Below are positions 1 to 8,391 of a stretch of DNA of 15,850 bases, piece by piece. The DNA comes from Deltaproteobacteria bacterium (GTDB taxonomy: Bacteria > Desulfobacterota > GWC2-55-46), in NCBI GenBank assembly GCA_016218095.1, contig JACREV010000133.1, positions 1 to 15,850 of the forward strand. Reading direction: 5' to 3'. The first letter of the stretch is position 1; every line of letters starts with the position of its first letter. The notes beneath the pieces were generated by a model. It saw only the letters and a list, made by a program, of their open reading frames with translations, was not told the origin of the DNA and searched no databases. Position numbers and translations under genes: made by a program.

Positions 1-1
1 G

Positions 2-871
2 GGGCTCAAGTTCGAAAGGCGGCACATCGAATCGCTCTGGAGGTTCGCCCGCGGCGTCTTCGGGCTCCCCATACTCACGAACATCTTCCTTCAGATAGAC
101 ATCTTCACCATAGGCAAGCTCTGCACGCCGACCGAGCTCGGCCTCTACAGCATAGCCGCCGCGTTCTCCAGGATTCCGTTCCAGATGGTCGGGACCCTTG
201 TCGGGCAGGTCGCCATGCCGGTATTTTCCGAGATGCAGGATGAGAGGAAGAGGTCCAACACCCTCATTTTAAGGCTCACCGCCGCGATCTCGTTCCTGGG
301 CTTCCCGATGCTCGTCTACGTAGTCCTCTATTCGAGGGAGCTGCTCACCGTCCTCTACGGGACCCCTTACGGAGGCGCGGCGATCCCGTTCGCCATACTC
401 ATGGCGACGTCGTTCCTTAGAATAGTCAACGTCCCGATAGTCACCTATTACTTCGCGATCGGCAAGCCCGAGACCCACAGGCTCGCGACGTTTTTAAGGA
501 CGGCGATGATCGTCGTCATCATATACCCGGCGGTCAGGTTCTTCGGCATAGAGGGCGGCGCGGCGGCGTCCCTCGCCTCCATGCTCCTCGGCCACGTCGT
601 CCAGGTCTTTCAGATACGCGAGACCTCGGACATGGGCCTCCTTGAATACGGCATGATCTTTTTGAAGCCCTCGGTCCTATCGCTTATCGTAGCCGGGGTC
701 TGGGCCGCGACATACGGCATCCTTGGCTCGCTCCCAGTCCTGCACATAGCTCTCGGCGCCGTTTCCTGCCTCGCGTCCTATGCGATAGCCGGCGCCTTCT
801 TATTGAAGTACAGGAAGGACTCCCTGCTCTCAAGGCTGATCGCCCAGCACCGGCATGACGGAATCCTCTGA
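2..871 (+). CDS. Wzx-like oligosaccharide flippase, C-terminal part (5' end outside window)
   Basis: The reading frame is open from base 2 without a stop, so the true start lies to the left; 289 codons are visible. The protein is an alternation of hydrophobic segments and short Arg/Lys-rich loops, as in the MATE/MVF superfamily of polysaccharide flippases, with family-like text such as GLYSIAAAFSRIPFQMVG, then VGQVAMPVFSEMQDE followed by further membrane spans. Such proteins move undecaprenyl-diphosphate-linked repeat units across the inner membrane in Wzy-dependent EPS or O-antigen assembly. It is followed directly by a glycosyltransferase gene, which fits that role. A lipid II flippase (MurJ) is less likely in this context. 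The family call is strong; the substrate cannot be read from the sequence. Confidence 0.85.
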   Translation, partial: GLKFERRHIESLWRFARGVFGLPILTNIFLQIDIFTIGKLCTPTELGLYSIAAAFSRIPFQMVGTLVGQVAMPVFSEMQDERKRSNTLILRLTAAISFLGFPMLVYVVLYSRELLTVLYGTPYGGAAIPFAILMATSFLRIVNVPIVTYYFAIGKPETHRLATFLRTAMIVVIIYPAVRFFGIEGGAAASLASMLLGHVVQVFQIRETSDMGLLEYGMIFLKPSVLSLIVAGVWAATYGILGSLPVLHIALGAVSCLASYAIAGAFLLKYRKDSLLSRLIAQHRHDGIL

Positions 872-881
872 GGCGCCTGAC

Positions 882-1658
882 ATGCTCAAAGGCAAAAAAG
901 AGCCGCTCACCTTCGTCGTATCGGTGAATAACTTCGAGGTCTTGAGAAAGAACCTCCTCAACTCGCCGGTATTCGCCGGGAGGCACCCGCACAGGATAAT
1001 AATTAGGGAGGGGTTCTCATCGGCCCCTCTGGCGTATAACAGCGCGCTCGCCGAGGCGAAGGGCGGCATTATCGCCTTCGTCCACCAGGACCTGTGGCTC
1101 CCGGAAGGCTGGGACAAAAGGTTCGCCTCCGAGTTCAGGTCGCTTGAGGAGAGATGCCGCCTGGGGGTCGCCGGGTGCTACGGGATCACGGCCGACGGAG
1201 TGCACGCCGGGCACGTCTACTCGAACGGCCTTAAAAGGGAGCTCGGGTCCATCGGGCGGCCGAGGGAGGTAGTCTCTCTTGATGAGATAATACTCGCGTT
1301 CAGGAAGGAGACGGGGCTTAAGTTCGACCCGCTCATGCCGCACTTTCACCTCTACGGGACCGATATCTGCCTCGAGGCGACGCAGAGGAAACTCAAGTGC
1401 TTCGCCGTAAGCGAGATATGCCTGCACAACAGCGTGGCGATAAAAAGGCTCCCGGCGGAGTTCTGGGCCGCCGCCGAATACCTGAGGACAAAATGGAAGG
1501 GGCGGCTTCCTGTGAGGACATCGTGCGCGACGATTCACGCCGGAAGGACCCGGATGGCGCTCCTGCGGTGCATGGACGCGTTCCTTTCAGTAAAAGGAAT
1601 GACGCCCGCTAAAGGAGAACGGCTCGATATCCCCTCGCACGATGACATCTCATACTGA
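882..1658 (+). CDS. StrF/GT2-like glycosyltransferase
   Basis: 258 aa from the ATG at 882. I prefer this start because GAGG (870-873) lies 8 nt upstream; an in-frame ATG at 855 would add nine residues and overlap the flippase by 17 bp but has no visible ribosome site. The protein is a compact GT-A type: FVVSVNN near the start, then YNSAL, and FVHQDLWLPEGW with H68-Q69-D70 in the place of the metal-binding acidic motif. HLYGTD at 156-161 and HNS at 182-184 follow, as in the StrF/Glyco_tranf_2_5 group of cytoplasmic glycosyltransferases. It probably adds one sugar to the lipid-linked repeat unit. Donor and acceptor are unknown. The 3' end overlaps the next gene by 17 bp, indicating translational coupling. 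Confidence 0.8.
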   Translation: MLKGKKEPLTFVVSVNNFEVLRKNLLNSPVFAGRHPHRIIIREGFSSAPLAYNSALAEAKGGIIAFVHQDLWLPEGWDKRFASEFRSLEERCRLGVAGCYGITADGVHAGHVYSNGLKRELGSIGRPREVVSLDEIILAFRKETGLKFDPLMPHFHLYGTDICLEATQRKLKCFAVSEICLHNSVAIKRLPAEFWAAAEYLRTKWKGRLPVRTSCATIHAGRTRMALLRCMDAFLSVKGMTPAKGERLDIPSHDDISY

Positions 1659-2943
1659 AAAAAACACGAAGGTCCTGCTCCTCGGCGCAAGCCTCTCCAC
1701 CAGGAACATGGGTGTGGGGGCGCTCGCCTCCGGGGCCGTCAGGTGCATAAAAAAAAGATACCCGGCCTCCGACATATTCCTCCTCGACTACGGGAAGGAA
1801 GAGGCGACGTACAACCTGAGCTTCGACGGCAGGAACGTCCTCGTACAGCTCGTAAATTTAAGGTTCTCGAAGAACATCTTCCTCAGGAACCATGTCCTCA
1901 TGCTCGTCTTCCTCGCGCTGGCCCTGAGAATGATACCGTCAAAAGGGTTCAGGGACGCCGTGCTCCGCAGAAATCCGCACCTCAAGAGGGTCTTCGAGGC
2001 GGACATAGCCTTCTCCATCGCCGGAGGCGACAGTTTCAGCGACATATACGGCTTTGAGCGTCTACTCTATGTGACGCTCCCCCAGGCGCTCGTGATCGCG
2101 GCGGGAAAAAGGCTCGTACTTCTCCCTCAGACGCTCGGGCCTTTCAAGGGGGGGCTCGCACGGGCATTAGCCCGATTCATCATGGACAGGGCCGAGGCGG
2201 TCTATTCGAGGGATTACTCCAGCATGGTGGAGGCCAGAGAGATACTGGGGCTCCGCGGCCCGTCCGACAAGGTCAGGTTCGGATACGACCTCGGCTTCCT
2301 GCTTGAGCCCTCAAAGCCCTCAGAGCTTAAACTGGACGGCTGGCCGGGAGAGGCGTCCGTTGGGGTCGCCGTCGGGCTGAACGTCAGCGGGCTCCTCTAC
2401 ATCGGCGGGTACACGAAGAGGAACATGTTCGGGCTGAAACTCGACTACAAGGGGCTCGTCACGGAGATAATCGACTTTCTCATCAGGAAAAAAGGCGCCT
2501 CCGTCATACTCATACCCCACGTCTTCGGCGGCAAGAGGAACGAAGAGAGCGACTCGAACGCCTGCGAGGCCCTCTACCGCGAGCTCTGCGGAAAATACAG
2601 GGAGAGGCTCTTCCTCCTCCGGGGCAAGTACGACACTCACGAGATAAAGTACGTCATCGGGAGGACCGACCTCTTCATAGGCTCGCGCATGCACGCCTGC
2701 ATAGCGGCCCTCTCCCAGTGCGTCCCCGCGGTGCCGCTCTCTTACAGCAGGAAGTTCATGGGCGTTATGGAATCCATAGGCGTAGAGGACTGCGTAGCCG
2801 ACCCGTGCAGGATGGGCAGGGACGCGATAATCAATATAATCGACAGGACGTTCGAGGAGCGCTCCCTCATAAGGGAGAGACTTAAAAAAGAGATGAAGGG
2901 CGTAAGGGAGTCCGCCCTCGCCCTCCTCTCCCAGGTCCGGTGA
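1642..2943 (+). CDS. Polysaccharide pyruvyl transferase family protein (WcaK/CsaB-like)
   Basis: 433 aa. Family features in order: LLLGASLSTRNMGVGALASG (13-32), the N-terminal glycine-rich fold; SIAGGDSFSDIYG (125-137); LPQTLGPF (161-168); a second domain with GLNVSG and VILIPH; and SRMHACIAALSQ (348-359) followed by PLSYSRKFMGVME, the conserved His/Arg and Lys region that in this family contacts phosphoenolpyruvate. Known members transfer a pyruvyl ketal from phosphoenolpyruvate to a sugar of a surface polysaccharide, adding negative charge. The start at 1642 overlaps the previous gene and has no strong ribosome site, so coupling to upstream translation is likely. Its stop shares bases with the next start (TGATG). 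Some members of this fold act on other substrates, so the exact reaction is inferred. Confidence 0.88.
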   Translation: MTSHTEKNTKVLLLGASLSTRNMGVGALASGAVRCIKKRYPASDIFLLDYGKEEATYNLSFDGRNVLVQLVNLRFSKNIFLRNHVLMLVFLALALRMIPSKGFRDAVLRRNPHLKRVFEADIAFSIAGGDSFSDIYGFERLLYVTLPQALVIAAGKRLVLLPQTLGPFKGGLARALARFIMDRAEAVYSRDYSSMVEAREILGLRGPSDKVRFGYDLGFLLEPSKPSELKLDGWPGEASVGVAVGLNVSGLLYIGGYTKRNMFGLKLDYKGLVTEIIDFLIRKKGASVILIPHVFGGKRNEESDSNACEALYRELCGKYRERLFLLRGKYDTHEIKYVIGRTDLFIGSRMHACIAALSQCVPAVPLSYSRKFMGVMESIGVEDCVADPCRMGRDAIINIIDRTFEERSLIRERLKKEMKGVRESALALLSQVR

Positions 2944-4220
2944 TGGAAGACCTTAAAACGCCGCGCGCCCGGAGACCGGGCCGATTGAAGATAGCCGTAC
3001 TGCCTCAGCCCATGGACGTGGTCCTGCCGCCGAACCCCACCTCCATCGGGGTCTGCGTATACGAGACCGCGCGGAGGCTCTCGGGTTTCGACGTGACCGT
3101 CTACACCGGCACTCGGGCCGAGCGCTCGTCCGTTGAGGAGGTCTCGGGGATAAGGTTGAAGCGCATCCCCGTAAGATGGGACTTAAGGCTCAATAGCTTG
3201 ATAAGGAAGCTCCCTTTCTACGGCAAAAGACGTCCCCCGTTCAGCTCCCGTTTCTATTACCATCCGTATATCATTAAAACCGCCCTCGACCTCAGGCAGG
3301 AGCGGTTCGACGTAATACACATACACAGTTTTTCCCAGTTCGTCCCGGTGGTAAGGGCCTTCAACCCGTCTGCCCGCATACTCCTCCACGTGCACGGCGC
3401 GTGGCTTACGGAGATATCCCCCGAAGCGATCCGGCCGTGCATAAAAAAGGCAGACGTCCTTATCGGTTGCAGCTCTTTTCTGACAGACGGGATAAAGAAC
3501 GCCTTTCCGGAGCTCTCGGAGAGGTGCCACACGGTCCATAACGGAGTCGACCCGGCGCTCTTTTCCTTCCACGGGTCCAGTGCGCTGAAAAACGCCGGGC
3601 CGAAGCTTCTCTTCGTATCCCGTATCTCCCCGGAAAAGGGGGTGCATGTCCTTTTAGGCGCGTTCGAGAGGATAAGCAAGGAGTTCCCCGGGACATCCCT
3701 CGACATAATAGGCCCCGAGGCCGTGACGCCGATCGAGTATATAGTCGGGCTGTCGAACGACAAGAGCGTGAAGGCGCTTGAGCGGTTTTACAGGTCCGGG
3801 TATCAGGCCCACCTTGAATCCATGATCACGGCGCGCCTTAAGGACAAGGTCCGCTTCATCGGGAATCTCCCGCACTCGGCGCTCATCGACCATTACAGGG
3901 GCGCCGACATATTCGTCAACGCCTCTTTCTCCGAGTCCTTCGGGATGCCTATAATCGAGGCGATGTCGGCAGGGCTTCCGGTCGTGGCCGCAAAGGCCGG
4001 CGGCATACGCGAGGTCGTCGACGACGGTAAGACCGGCATACTCGTGGAGCCCGGGGACGAAAACGGCCTTGCGGACGCGGTCATAAGGCTCCTTAAGGAC
4101 GAAAGGCGGAGAAGGTCGATGGGCGAGGCCGGCAGAGGCAGGGTGCTTAAACATTTCACATGGGACAAGGTCTCCGGGGACCTTGAGAGGCTCTACTCCC
4201 GGCATTTGAAACGCGCATGA
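2943..4220 (+). CDS. GT4 (GT-B fold) glycosyltransferase
   Basis: 425 aa from the ATG at 2943, which overlaps the stop of the preceding gene as TGATG; a GTG one codon earlier (2940) is also possible. The N-terminal half shows the GT4 acceptor domain: NPTSIGVCVYETARRL, then HVHGAW, and VHNGVDPALFSF at the domain junction. The C-terminal half has LLFVSRISPEKGV (nucleotide-sugar domain), NASFSESFGMPIIEAMSAGL with the EX7E pair E331/E339, and GGIREVVDDGKTGILVEPGD. These are diagnostic for retaining GT4 enzymes. A stretch of about 40 residues between the donor-domain strands (about 258-300) is longer than in many GT4s. The stop overlaps the following ATG (ATGA), a tight operon junction. Sugar specificity is unknown. 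Confidence 0.93.
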   Translation: MEDLKTPRARRPGRLKIAVLPQPMDVVLPPNPTSIGVCVYETARRLSGFDVTVYTGTRAERSSVEEVSGIRLKRIPVRWDLRLNSLIRKLPFYGKRRPPFSSRFYYHPYIIKTALDLRQERFDVIHIHSFSQFVPVVRAFNPSARILLHVHGAWLTEISPEAIRPCIKKADVLIGCSSFLTDGIKNAFPELSERCHTVHNGVDPALFSFHGSSALKNAGPKLLFVSRISPEKGVHVLLGAFERISKEFPGTSLDIIGPEAVTPIEYIVGLSNDKSVKALERFYRSGYQAHLESMITARLKDKVRFIGNLPHSALIDHYRGADIFVNASFSESFGMPIIEAMSAGLPVVAAKAGGIREVVDDGKTGILVEPGDENGLADAVIRLLKDERRRRSMGEAGRGRVLKHFTWDKVSGDLERLYSRHLKRA

Positions 4221-5431
4221 GGTTCAAGACCGTAAGGGACGTCGCCGAGTGGCGCCTGTGCGCCGGGTGCGGCGCGTGCGCGTACGCGTGCAGGGACGGG
4301 AAGGTCTCCCTGAAGGACGTATTCGACGACGGTATAAGGCCCTTTGTCGCGGACGATGACTGCCGCGACTGCGCCGACTGCCTTCAGGTCTGCCCCGGCA
4401 TAGGGTTATCCCGCCCCTCACCAGGCGGCGCGAACGACACCTTCGAAAAATGGGGGCCGGTATTGAGCGTCTGGGAGGGGTACGCCGTCGACGAGGAGGT
4501 CCGGTTCAGGGGCTCCTCTGGCGGCGCGGTGACAGCCCTCGCCCTCTACTGCATGGAAGGGCTCAAGTTCGGGGGCGTACTCCATGCCGGGGCCGGGGAC
4601 ACGCCGCTCTCCAACAAGACCCATTACAGCGTGACGCGAACGGAGTTGCTCTCGAGGGCAGGCTCAAGGTATTCCCCGGCCTCCCCCTGCGACTCGCTCG
4701 GGCTTATCGAATCGGCCAAGACAAAATCCCTTTTTATAGGCAAGCCTTGCGACGTTGCGGCGTTGCAAAAGGCCGCCGGGATAAGGCCCGCGCTGAAAGA
4801 GAAGGTCGGGGCCTCAATTGCGATATTCTGCGCCGGTACGCCCTCCACGAAAGGGACCGCCGAGCTCATAAAGGGCCTCGGGGCCGAGTCGACGGACGCA
4901 AGAGAGATTAGATACAAGGGGCGCGGCTGGCCGGGCGTCTTTAGCGCACGGGTAAAGGGGGCCCCGCTTGAGGTCTCCTACAGGGAGGCCTGGTCGTTCC
5001 TCCAGAGATACCGCCCCTACAGGTGCCACCTCTGCCCCGACGGCACAGGAGAGTTCGCCGATATCTCCTGCGGCGACCCATGGCACAGGGAGGAGGGCGG
5101 AGCGGGCCTGTCCATCGTCGTAGCGAGGACCTGGAGGGGCCAGGAGATAGTCGAGGGCGCGATAAGGGCCGGATACCTGAAGCTCTCGCGCTCGGACGGC
5201 GAGGCGCTGGAGGCCGCGCAGAGGAACCTCCTTGAAAAAAAATCCGCGCTCTGGGGGAGGCTCCTCGCCTTCAGGCTCTTCTTTCTCCCCTCGCCCGCCT
5301 TTAACGGGTTTTTGCTGCGCCGCCTCTGGCGGACGCTCGGGACGAAAGAGAAACTCCGGGCGGTCCTCGGGACCGCGCGCAGGATTGCGCGAAGGGGTTA
5401 TCTGAGGAGAAAGTCTTTCATTTCGGCATAA
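4217..5431 (+). CDS. FrhB-type ferredoxin/flavin oxidoreductase (coenzyme F420 hydrogenase/dehydrogenase beta-subunit family)
   Basis: 404 aa. Two CX2CX2CX3C clusters at C15/18/21/25 and C49/52/55/59 would each bind a [4Fe-4S] cluster. Family motifs follow: FRGSSGGAVTAL, FIGKPCDVAAL, IFCAGTPSTKGTAELIKGLG, YKGRGWPG, and RCHLCPDGTGEFADISCGDPW. In archaeal FrhB these motifs go with FAD and F420 chemistry. Bacterial homologues recur in capsule and EPS loci, often near pyruvyl transferases; there they probably do redox chemistry on a sugar or lipid-linked intermediate, but I know of no proven reaction. It sits between two glycosyltransferases with a 4-bp overlap upstream and a 17-bp gap downstream. 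The family call is firm, the function open; no F420 biosynthesis gene is visible here. Confidence 0.9.
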   Translation: MRFKTVRDVAEWRLCAGCGACAYACRDGKVSLKDVFDDGIRPFVADDDCRDCADCLQVCPGIGLSRPSPGGANDTFEKWGPVLSVWEGYAVDEEVRFRGSSGGAVTALALYCMEGLKFGGVLHAGAGDTPLSNKTHYSVTRTELLSRAGSRYSPASPCDSLGLIESAKTKSLFIGKPCDVAALQKAAGIRPALKEKVGASIAIFCAGTPSTKGTAELIKGLGAESTDAREIRYKGRGWPGVFSARVKGAPLEVSYREAWSFLQRYRPYRCHLCPDGTGEFADISCGDPWHREEGGAGLSIVVARTWRGQEIVEGAIRAGYLKLSRSDGEALEAAQRNLLEKKSALWGRLLAFRLFFLPSPAFNGFLLRRLWRTLGTKEKLRAVLGTARRIARRGYLRRKSFISA

Positions 5432-5436
5432 ACCAT

Positions 5437-5441
5437 GGAGG
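5437..5441 (+). promoter_or_regulatory. Ribosome binding site fixing a GTG start
   Basis: GGAGG is followed by a 7-nt spacer and GTG at 5449. The nearby ATG at 5435 is in another frame, so this site decides that the next gene begins with GTG. Confidence 0.8.
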
Positions 5442-5448
5442 AAAAAGC

Positions 5449-6357
5449 GTGCCGGAAGCAAGCGTAGGCCTGCCGATATACAACGGCGAAGAGTTCGTCG
5501 AAGAGGCGATAAGATCGATACTCGCGCAGACGTTCGAGGACTTCGAGCTCATCTTGTCCGACAACGCCTCTACCGACAGGACTCGCGAGATATGCCTCGA
5601 CTACGCCTCCATGGACAAGCGCGTCAGGTATTACAGGAACGGCGTAAACCTCGGCGCGACCCTCAACTACAACAGGACCTACGAGCTCTCGCGCGGCAGG
5701 TACTTCAAATGGGCGGCGCACGACGACCTCATCTCCCCCGAGTACCTTTCTCTCTGCATCGAGGCCCTCGAAAAGGACCCTGAATGCGTCCTTTCCTTCC
5801 CGGAGACGACCTACATGGACGCGAACGGCATCTATCTCTCGACAGAGACAGGGGATCTGAGCATCCCGGAGACGAACCCGGCAGAGAGGCTCAAACGGTT
5901 CGTCGCCCTTGAGGCGAGGTCGAACGACATATTCTGGGCGATCTTCGGCGTCACGAGGAAAGAGGTGCTTGCAAGAACCGGGCTTTTCGGCAAGTACATA
6001 GCCAACGACCAGGTGCTCCTCACAAAGCTCATCCTCGCGGGCCCCTTCCGGCAGGTCCCGAAGAAGCTCTACTTCAGACGTATCCACCCGAAGGCCTCGA
6101 CCGTCATGTTGCCGAAGATACCCTCCTACAAGGAGAGGGCCAGGTGGTACGACACCACAACGCGCCCGAGTGTCATACTCCCGAACTGGAGGCTCCTTGT
6201 CGAGGACCTCTCGGCGATAAAGGGGCTCGACCTCGACAAGCAGTCGAAGGCTCGCTGTTACTACCTTATCGCGAGGATGTTCGCGAACAGATGGAAGAGG
6301 CTCGCCCTCGAGATGGGGTCCCTGCCCTCGCAGATCATCGTCAGAAAGACGACATGA
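5449..6357 (+). CDS. Family 2 glycosyltransferase
   Basis: 302 aa starting at GTG behind a clear GGAGG. The N-terminal GT-A domain is textbook: VGLPIYNGEEFVEEAIRSI (6-24), LSDNASTDRT (36-45) for the nucleotide, NLGATLNYNR, and WAAHDDLISPEYL with H91-D92-D93 in the place of the DXD metal motif. The C-terminal part is short and soluble, without membrane helices, so this is a cytoplasmic transferase and not a processive synthase. It fits extension of the lipid-linked oligosaccharide together with the GT4 and StrF-like enzymes upstream. FWAIFGVTRKEVLARTG in the second half resembles sequences seen in O-antigen rhamnosyl- or fucosyl-type GT2 enzymes, but I cannot assign a sugar. Confidence 0.92.
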   Translation: MPEASVGLPIYNGEEFVEEAIRSILAQTFEDFELILSDNASTDRTREICLDYASMDKRVRYYRNGVNLGATLNYNRTYELSRGRYFKWAAHDDLISPEYLSLCIEALEKDPECVLSFPETTYMDANGIYLSTETGDLSIPETNPAERLKRFVALEARSNDIFWAIFGVTRKEVLARTGLFGKYIANDQVLLTKLILAGPFRQVPKKLYFRRIHPKASTVMLPKIPSYKERARWYDTTTRPSVILPNWRLLVEDLSAIKGLDLDKQSKARCYYLIARMFANRWKRLALEMGSLPSQIIVRKTT

Positions 6358-6364
6358 GAAAACG

Positions 6365-6390
6365 GACGCCCGGTCCGGAGGGCCGGCGTC
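6365..6390 (+). other. Intra-operon GC-rich hairpin
   Basis: In the 75-bp gap between the GT2 and radical SAM genes, GACGCC(C)GG pairs with CCGGCGTC around a 9-nt loop, giving 8 bp with one bulged C. No T-run follows, so it is not a standard intrinsic terminator. It could be an RNA stability or processing element, or chance in GC-rich DNA. The gap otherwise holds only the GAGG ribosome site (6424-6427) of the next gene. Confidence 0.35.
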
Positions 6391-6432
6391 GTCTCCGGGA
6401 ATCGCCGCACCTAAAATAAAGGCGAGGTCAAC

Positions 6433-7578
6433 ATGAAGACAGAGAGGCTTTTCAAGACTCCTCTAAGCGAAGCGCAGAGGAGGAACAGCGAGCTCAACCA
6501 CATCGAATGCTCGTCGAGGAGGACCGTCCTTGAATCGTACCCGAGGCGGATAGTATTCGAGCTCACGAACAAGTGCAACTTCCAGTGCGTGATGTGCGGG
6601 AGGGAATCCGCGGACTTTAAAACATCCGACCTGCCGGTCTCCGTCGTCAAGTCCTTCAGGTCTTTCTTCCAGTTCGCCGAGGAGACGACGCTCCACGGAT
6701 GGGGCGAAGGTACGCTCCACCCGAGGCTCCCGGAGATACTCGAGTACCTGAACACGTTCCCGCTCCTCAGAAAGTACTTCGTCACAAACGGCTCGACCCT
6801 CCCGAAGATAATGGAGAGCGTCTTCGAGCACCATGTCGACCTCATAGCCGTCTCGCTCGACGGGGTGACGCCCGAGACGAACAACGCCATAAGGAAAGGC
6901 GGAGACCTCCATCGGGAGATTCGCTCTATCAAACGGCTTATCCTCGAAAAAGAGAGGCGGAACCTCGATTACCCGTACGTGAACCTCGTCTTCACGGCGA
7001 TGGCGAGGAACATCCGCGAACTCCCCGGGATGGTCCGCCTCGCGTATGAGACAGGCGTGCCGGAGGTGAAGGCGGTATACCTGACCATCTTCAACGGCGG
7101 CTTGAGCGGAGAGTCTCTCTTTGACAGGCAGGACCTCGTAAAAAGGCATTTCGATGCGGCGCGCGAGGAGGCCGACAGGCTCAACATCTATCTGAAGCTC
7201 CCTGAACTGCAGGGGGAATCCGAGGCCGCAGAGCTCCCCCACAAGCCCTGCGCCTTCCCGTGGCGGGACTTCTATATCGGCAGCGACGCCTTCGCGAGGC
7301 CATGCCAATCGTCGGCAGACAGGCTCTTGAGCGTCCAGGACCTCGCGACACCCGAGGACGCATGGAATTCGAGGGAGATGCAGGGCATAAGACTCGCCGT
7401 AAACGACCCCAAGCTCATGCCCGCGAGTTGCCGCAACTGCTACCACAGCACCTGCGCCAACTGGAACCTTAAAAAAAGCTTCCTTCAGCTCAACGGCTCC
7501 TTCGCCCCGGAATGGGGAGCGAAAGACCCGGTCATCCCGGCGGCGCCCGCAAGCGCGGAGCCTGAGGGAGTCCAATAA
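6433..7578 (+). CDS. Radical SAM/SPASM domain protein
   Basis: 381 aa, start set by GAGG five bases upstream. The radical SAM motif CNFQCVMC is present as C48, C52, C55 (CX3CX2C), after the usual FELTNKC strand; LHGWGEGTLHPRL and VSLDG follow as in the TIM-barrel core. The C-terminus carries a SPASM-like set: C273, then GSDAFARPC with C291, then CRNCYHSTC (C333, C336, C341), which would hold auxiliary Fe-S cluster(s). Radical SAM/SPASM enzymes of this type occur in peptide maturation and in sugar or glycan modification; the EPS context favours a sugar modification such as epimerisation, dehydrogenation or deoxygenation, but this is inference. No small precursor peptide gene is visible next to it, which argues against a peptide substrate. 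The product cannot be named. Confidence 0.88.
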   Translation: MKTERLFKTPLSEAQRRNSELNHIECSSRRTVLESYPRRIVFELTNKCNFQCVMCGRESADFKTSDLPVSVVKSFRSFFQFAEETTLHGWGEGTLHPRLPEILEYLNTFPLLRKYFVTNGSTLPKIMESVFEHHVDLIAVSLDGVTPETNNAIRKGGDLHREIRSIKRLILEKERRNLDYPYVNLVFTAMARNIRELPGMVRLAYETGVPEVKAVYLTIFNGGLSGESLFDRQDLVKRHFDAAREEADRLNIYLKLPELQGESEAAELPHKPCAFPWRDFYIGSDAFARPCQSSADRLLSVQDLATPEDAWNSREMQGIRLAVNDPKLMPASCRNCYHSTCANWNLKKSFLQLNGSFAPEWGAKDPVIPAAPASAEPEGVQ

Positions 7579-7597
7579 AACGAACGAGGTGCATGAG

Positions 7598-8365
7598 ATG
7601 AAGATAGCCATCCTTGCCGGCGGGGTCGGCTCCCGCCTCTCGGAAGAGACCGAGTTGAAACCCAAGCCGATGGTCGAGATCGGCAACAGGCCGATACTCT
7701 GGCACATCATGATGTACTACGCCTGTTACGGCTTCAAGGACTTCGTCATAGCGCTCGGCTACAAGGGCGAGTACATAAAGCGCTGGATGAAGGAGTACTC
7801 GGCGCTGAACAGCAACATGACCGTGAAGATGGGGACCGGAGAGGTGGAGCTCTCCGGAGGCAACGTCCCCGACTGGACCGTCGACCTGGTCGACACCGGC
7901 GCGGCCACCCTTACCGGGGGCAGGATAAAGCGGCTCTCCCCGTGGGTCGGGAACAGGACCTTCATGCTCACATGGGGCGACGGCATCGCAGACGTCGACC
8001 TTAACGCGCTCCTCTCCTTCCACAGGTCGCACGGGAAACTCGCTACCCTTACGGCCGTCCGGCCCCCGGCCCGTTTCGGGCACCTCAAACTCGAAGGCTC
8101 GCGCGTCTCCGAGTTCTCCGAGAAGCCGCAGACAGCCGAGGGGTGGATAAACGGCGCGTTCTTCGTCCTCGAACCCGAGGTCTTCCAGTACATCGACGGG
8201 GACGAGACGCAGTGGGAAAAAGAGCCTCTGGAGGCCCTGGCGAGGGAGGGCCAGCTCATGGCCTTCCACCACGCCTCGTTCTGGCAGTGCATGGACACGT
8301 TAAGGGACAAGCGCCTCCTTGAGAAGCTCTGGGAGACGGACCAGGCGCCATGGAAGATATGGTAA
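7598..8365 (+). CDS. rfbF: Glucose-1-phosphate cytidylyltransferase
   Basis: 255 aa from the ATG at 7598, which has GAGG 8 nt upstream; an in-frame GTG at 7589 overlaps that site and is less likely. The sequence is very close to the RfbF family over its whole length: ILAGGVGSRLSEETELKPKP (with the catalytic Lys in the KPKPMVEIG segment), RPILWHIMMYYACYG, FMLTWGDGIADVD with the metal-binding Asp, and SFWQCMDTLRDK near the end. The enzyme makes CDP-glucose from CTP and glucose-1-phosphate, the first step to CDP-linked deoxy and branched sugars. The length matches the usual of about 257 aa. It heads a cassette with three C-methyltransferase-like genes, suggesting a methyl-branched CDP sugar. The normal next enzyme, CDP-glucose 4,6-dehydratase, is not in the window. 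Confidence 0.95.
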   Translation: MKIAILAGGVGSRLSEETELKPKPMVEIGNRPILWHIMMYYACYGFKDFVIALGYKGEYIKRWMKEYSALNSNMTVKMGTGEVELSGGNVPDWTVDLVDTGAATLTGGRIKRLSPWVGNRTFMLTWGDGIADVDLNALLSFHRSHGKLATLTAVRPPARFGHLKLEGSRVSEFSEKPQTAEGWINGAFFVLEPEVFQYIDGDETQWEKEPLEALAREGQLMAFHHASFWQCMDTLRDKRLLEKLWETDQAPWKIW

Positions 8366-8380
8366 CCGAGAGACATCGCG

Positions 8381-8386
8381 AGGAGG
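8381..8386 (+). promoter_or_regulatory. Ribosome binding site that selects the internal start of the first methyltransferase
   Basis: AGGAGG lies 5 nt before the ATG at 8392. The reading frame is also open from an ATG at 8350 inside rfbF, but that start has no such site and adds 14 residues ahead of the zinc-knuckle domain. Confidence 0.75.
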
Positions 8387-8391
8387 GTCTG

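Noticed and set aside
6463..7710. A 415-codon open frame on the minus strand
   Set aside because: It is antisense to the radical SAM gene, with no domain and no ribosome site; a codon-bias shadow.
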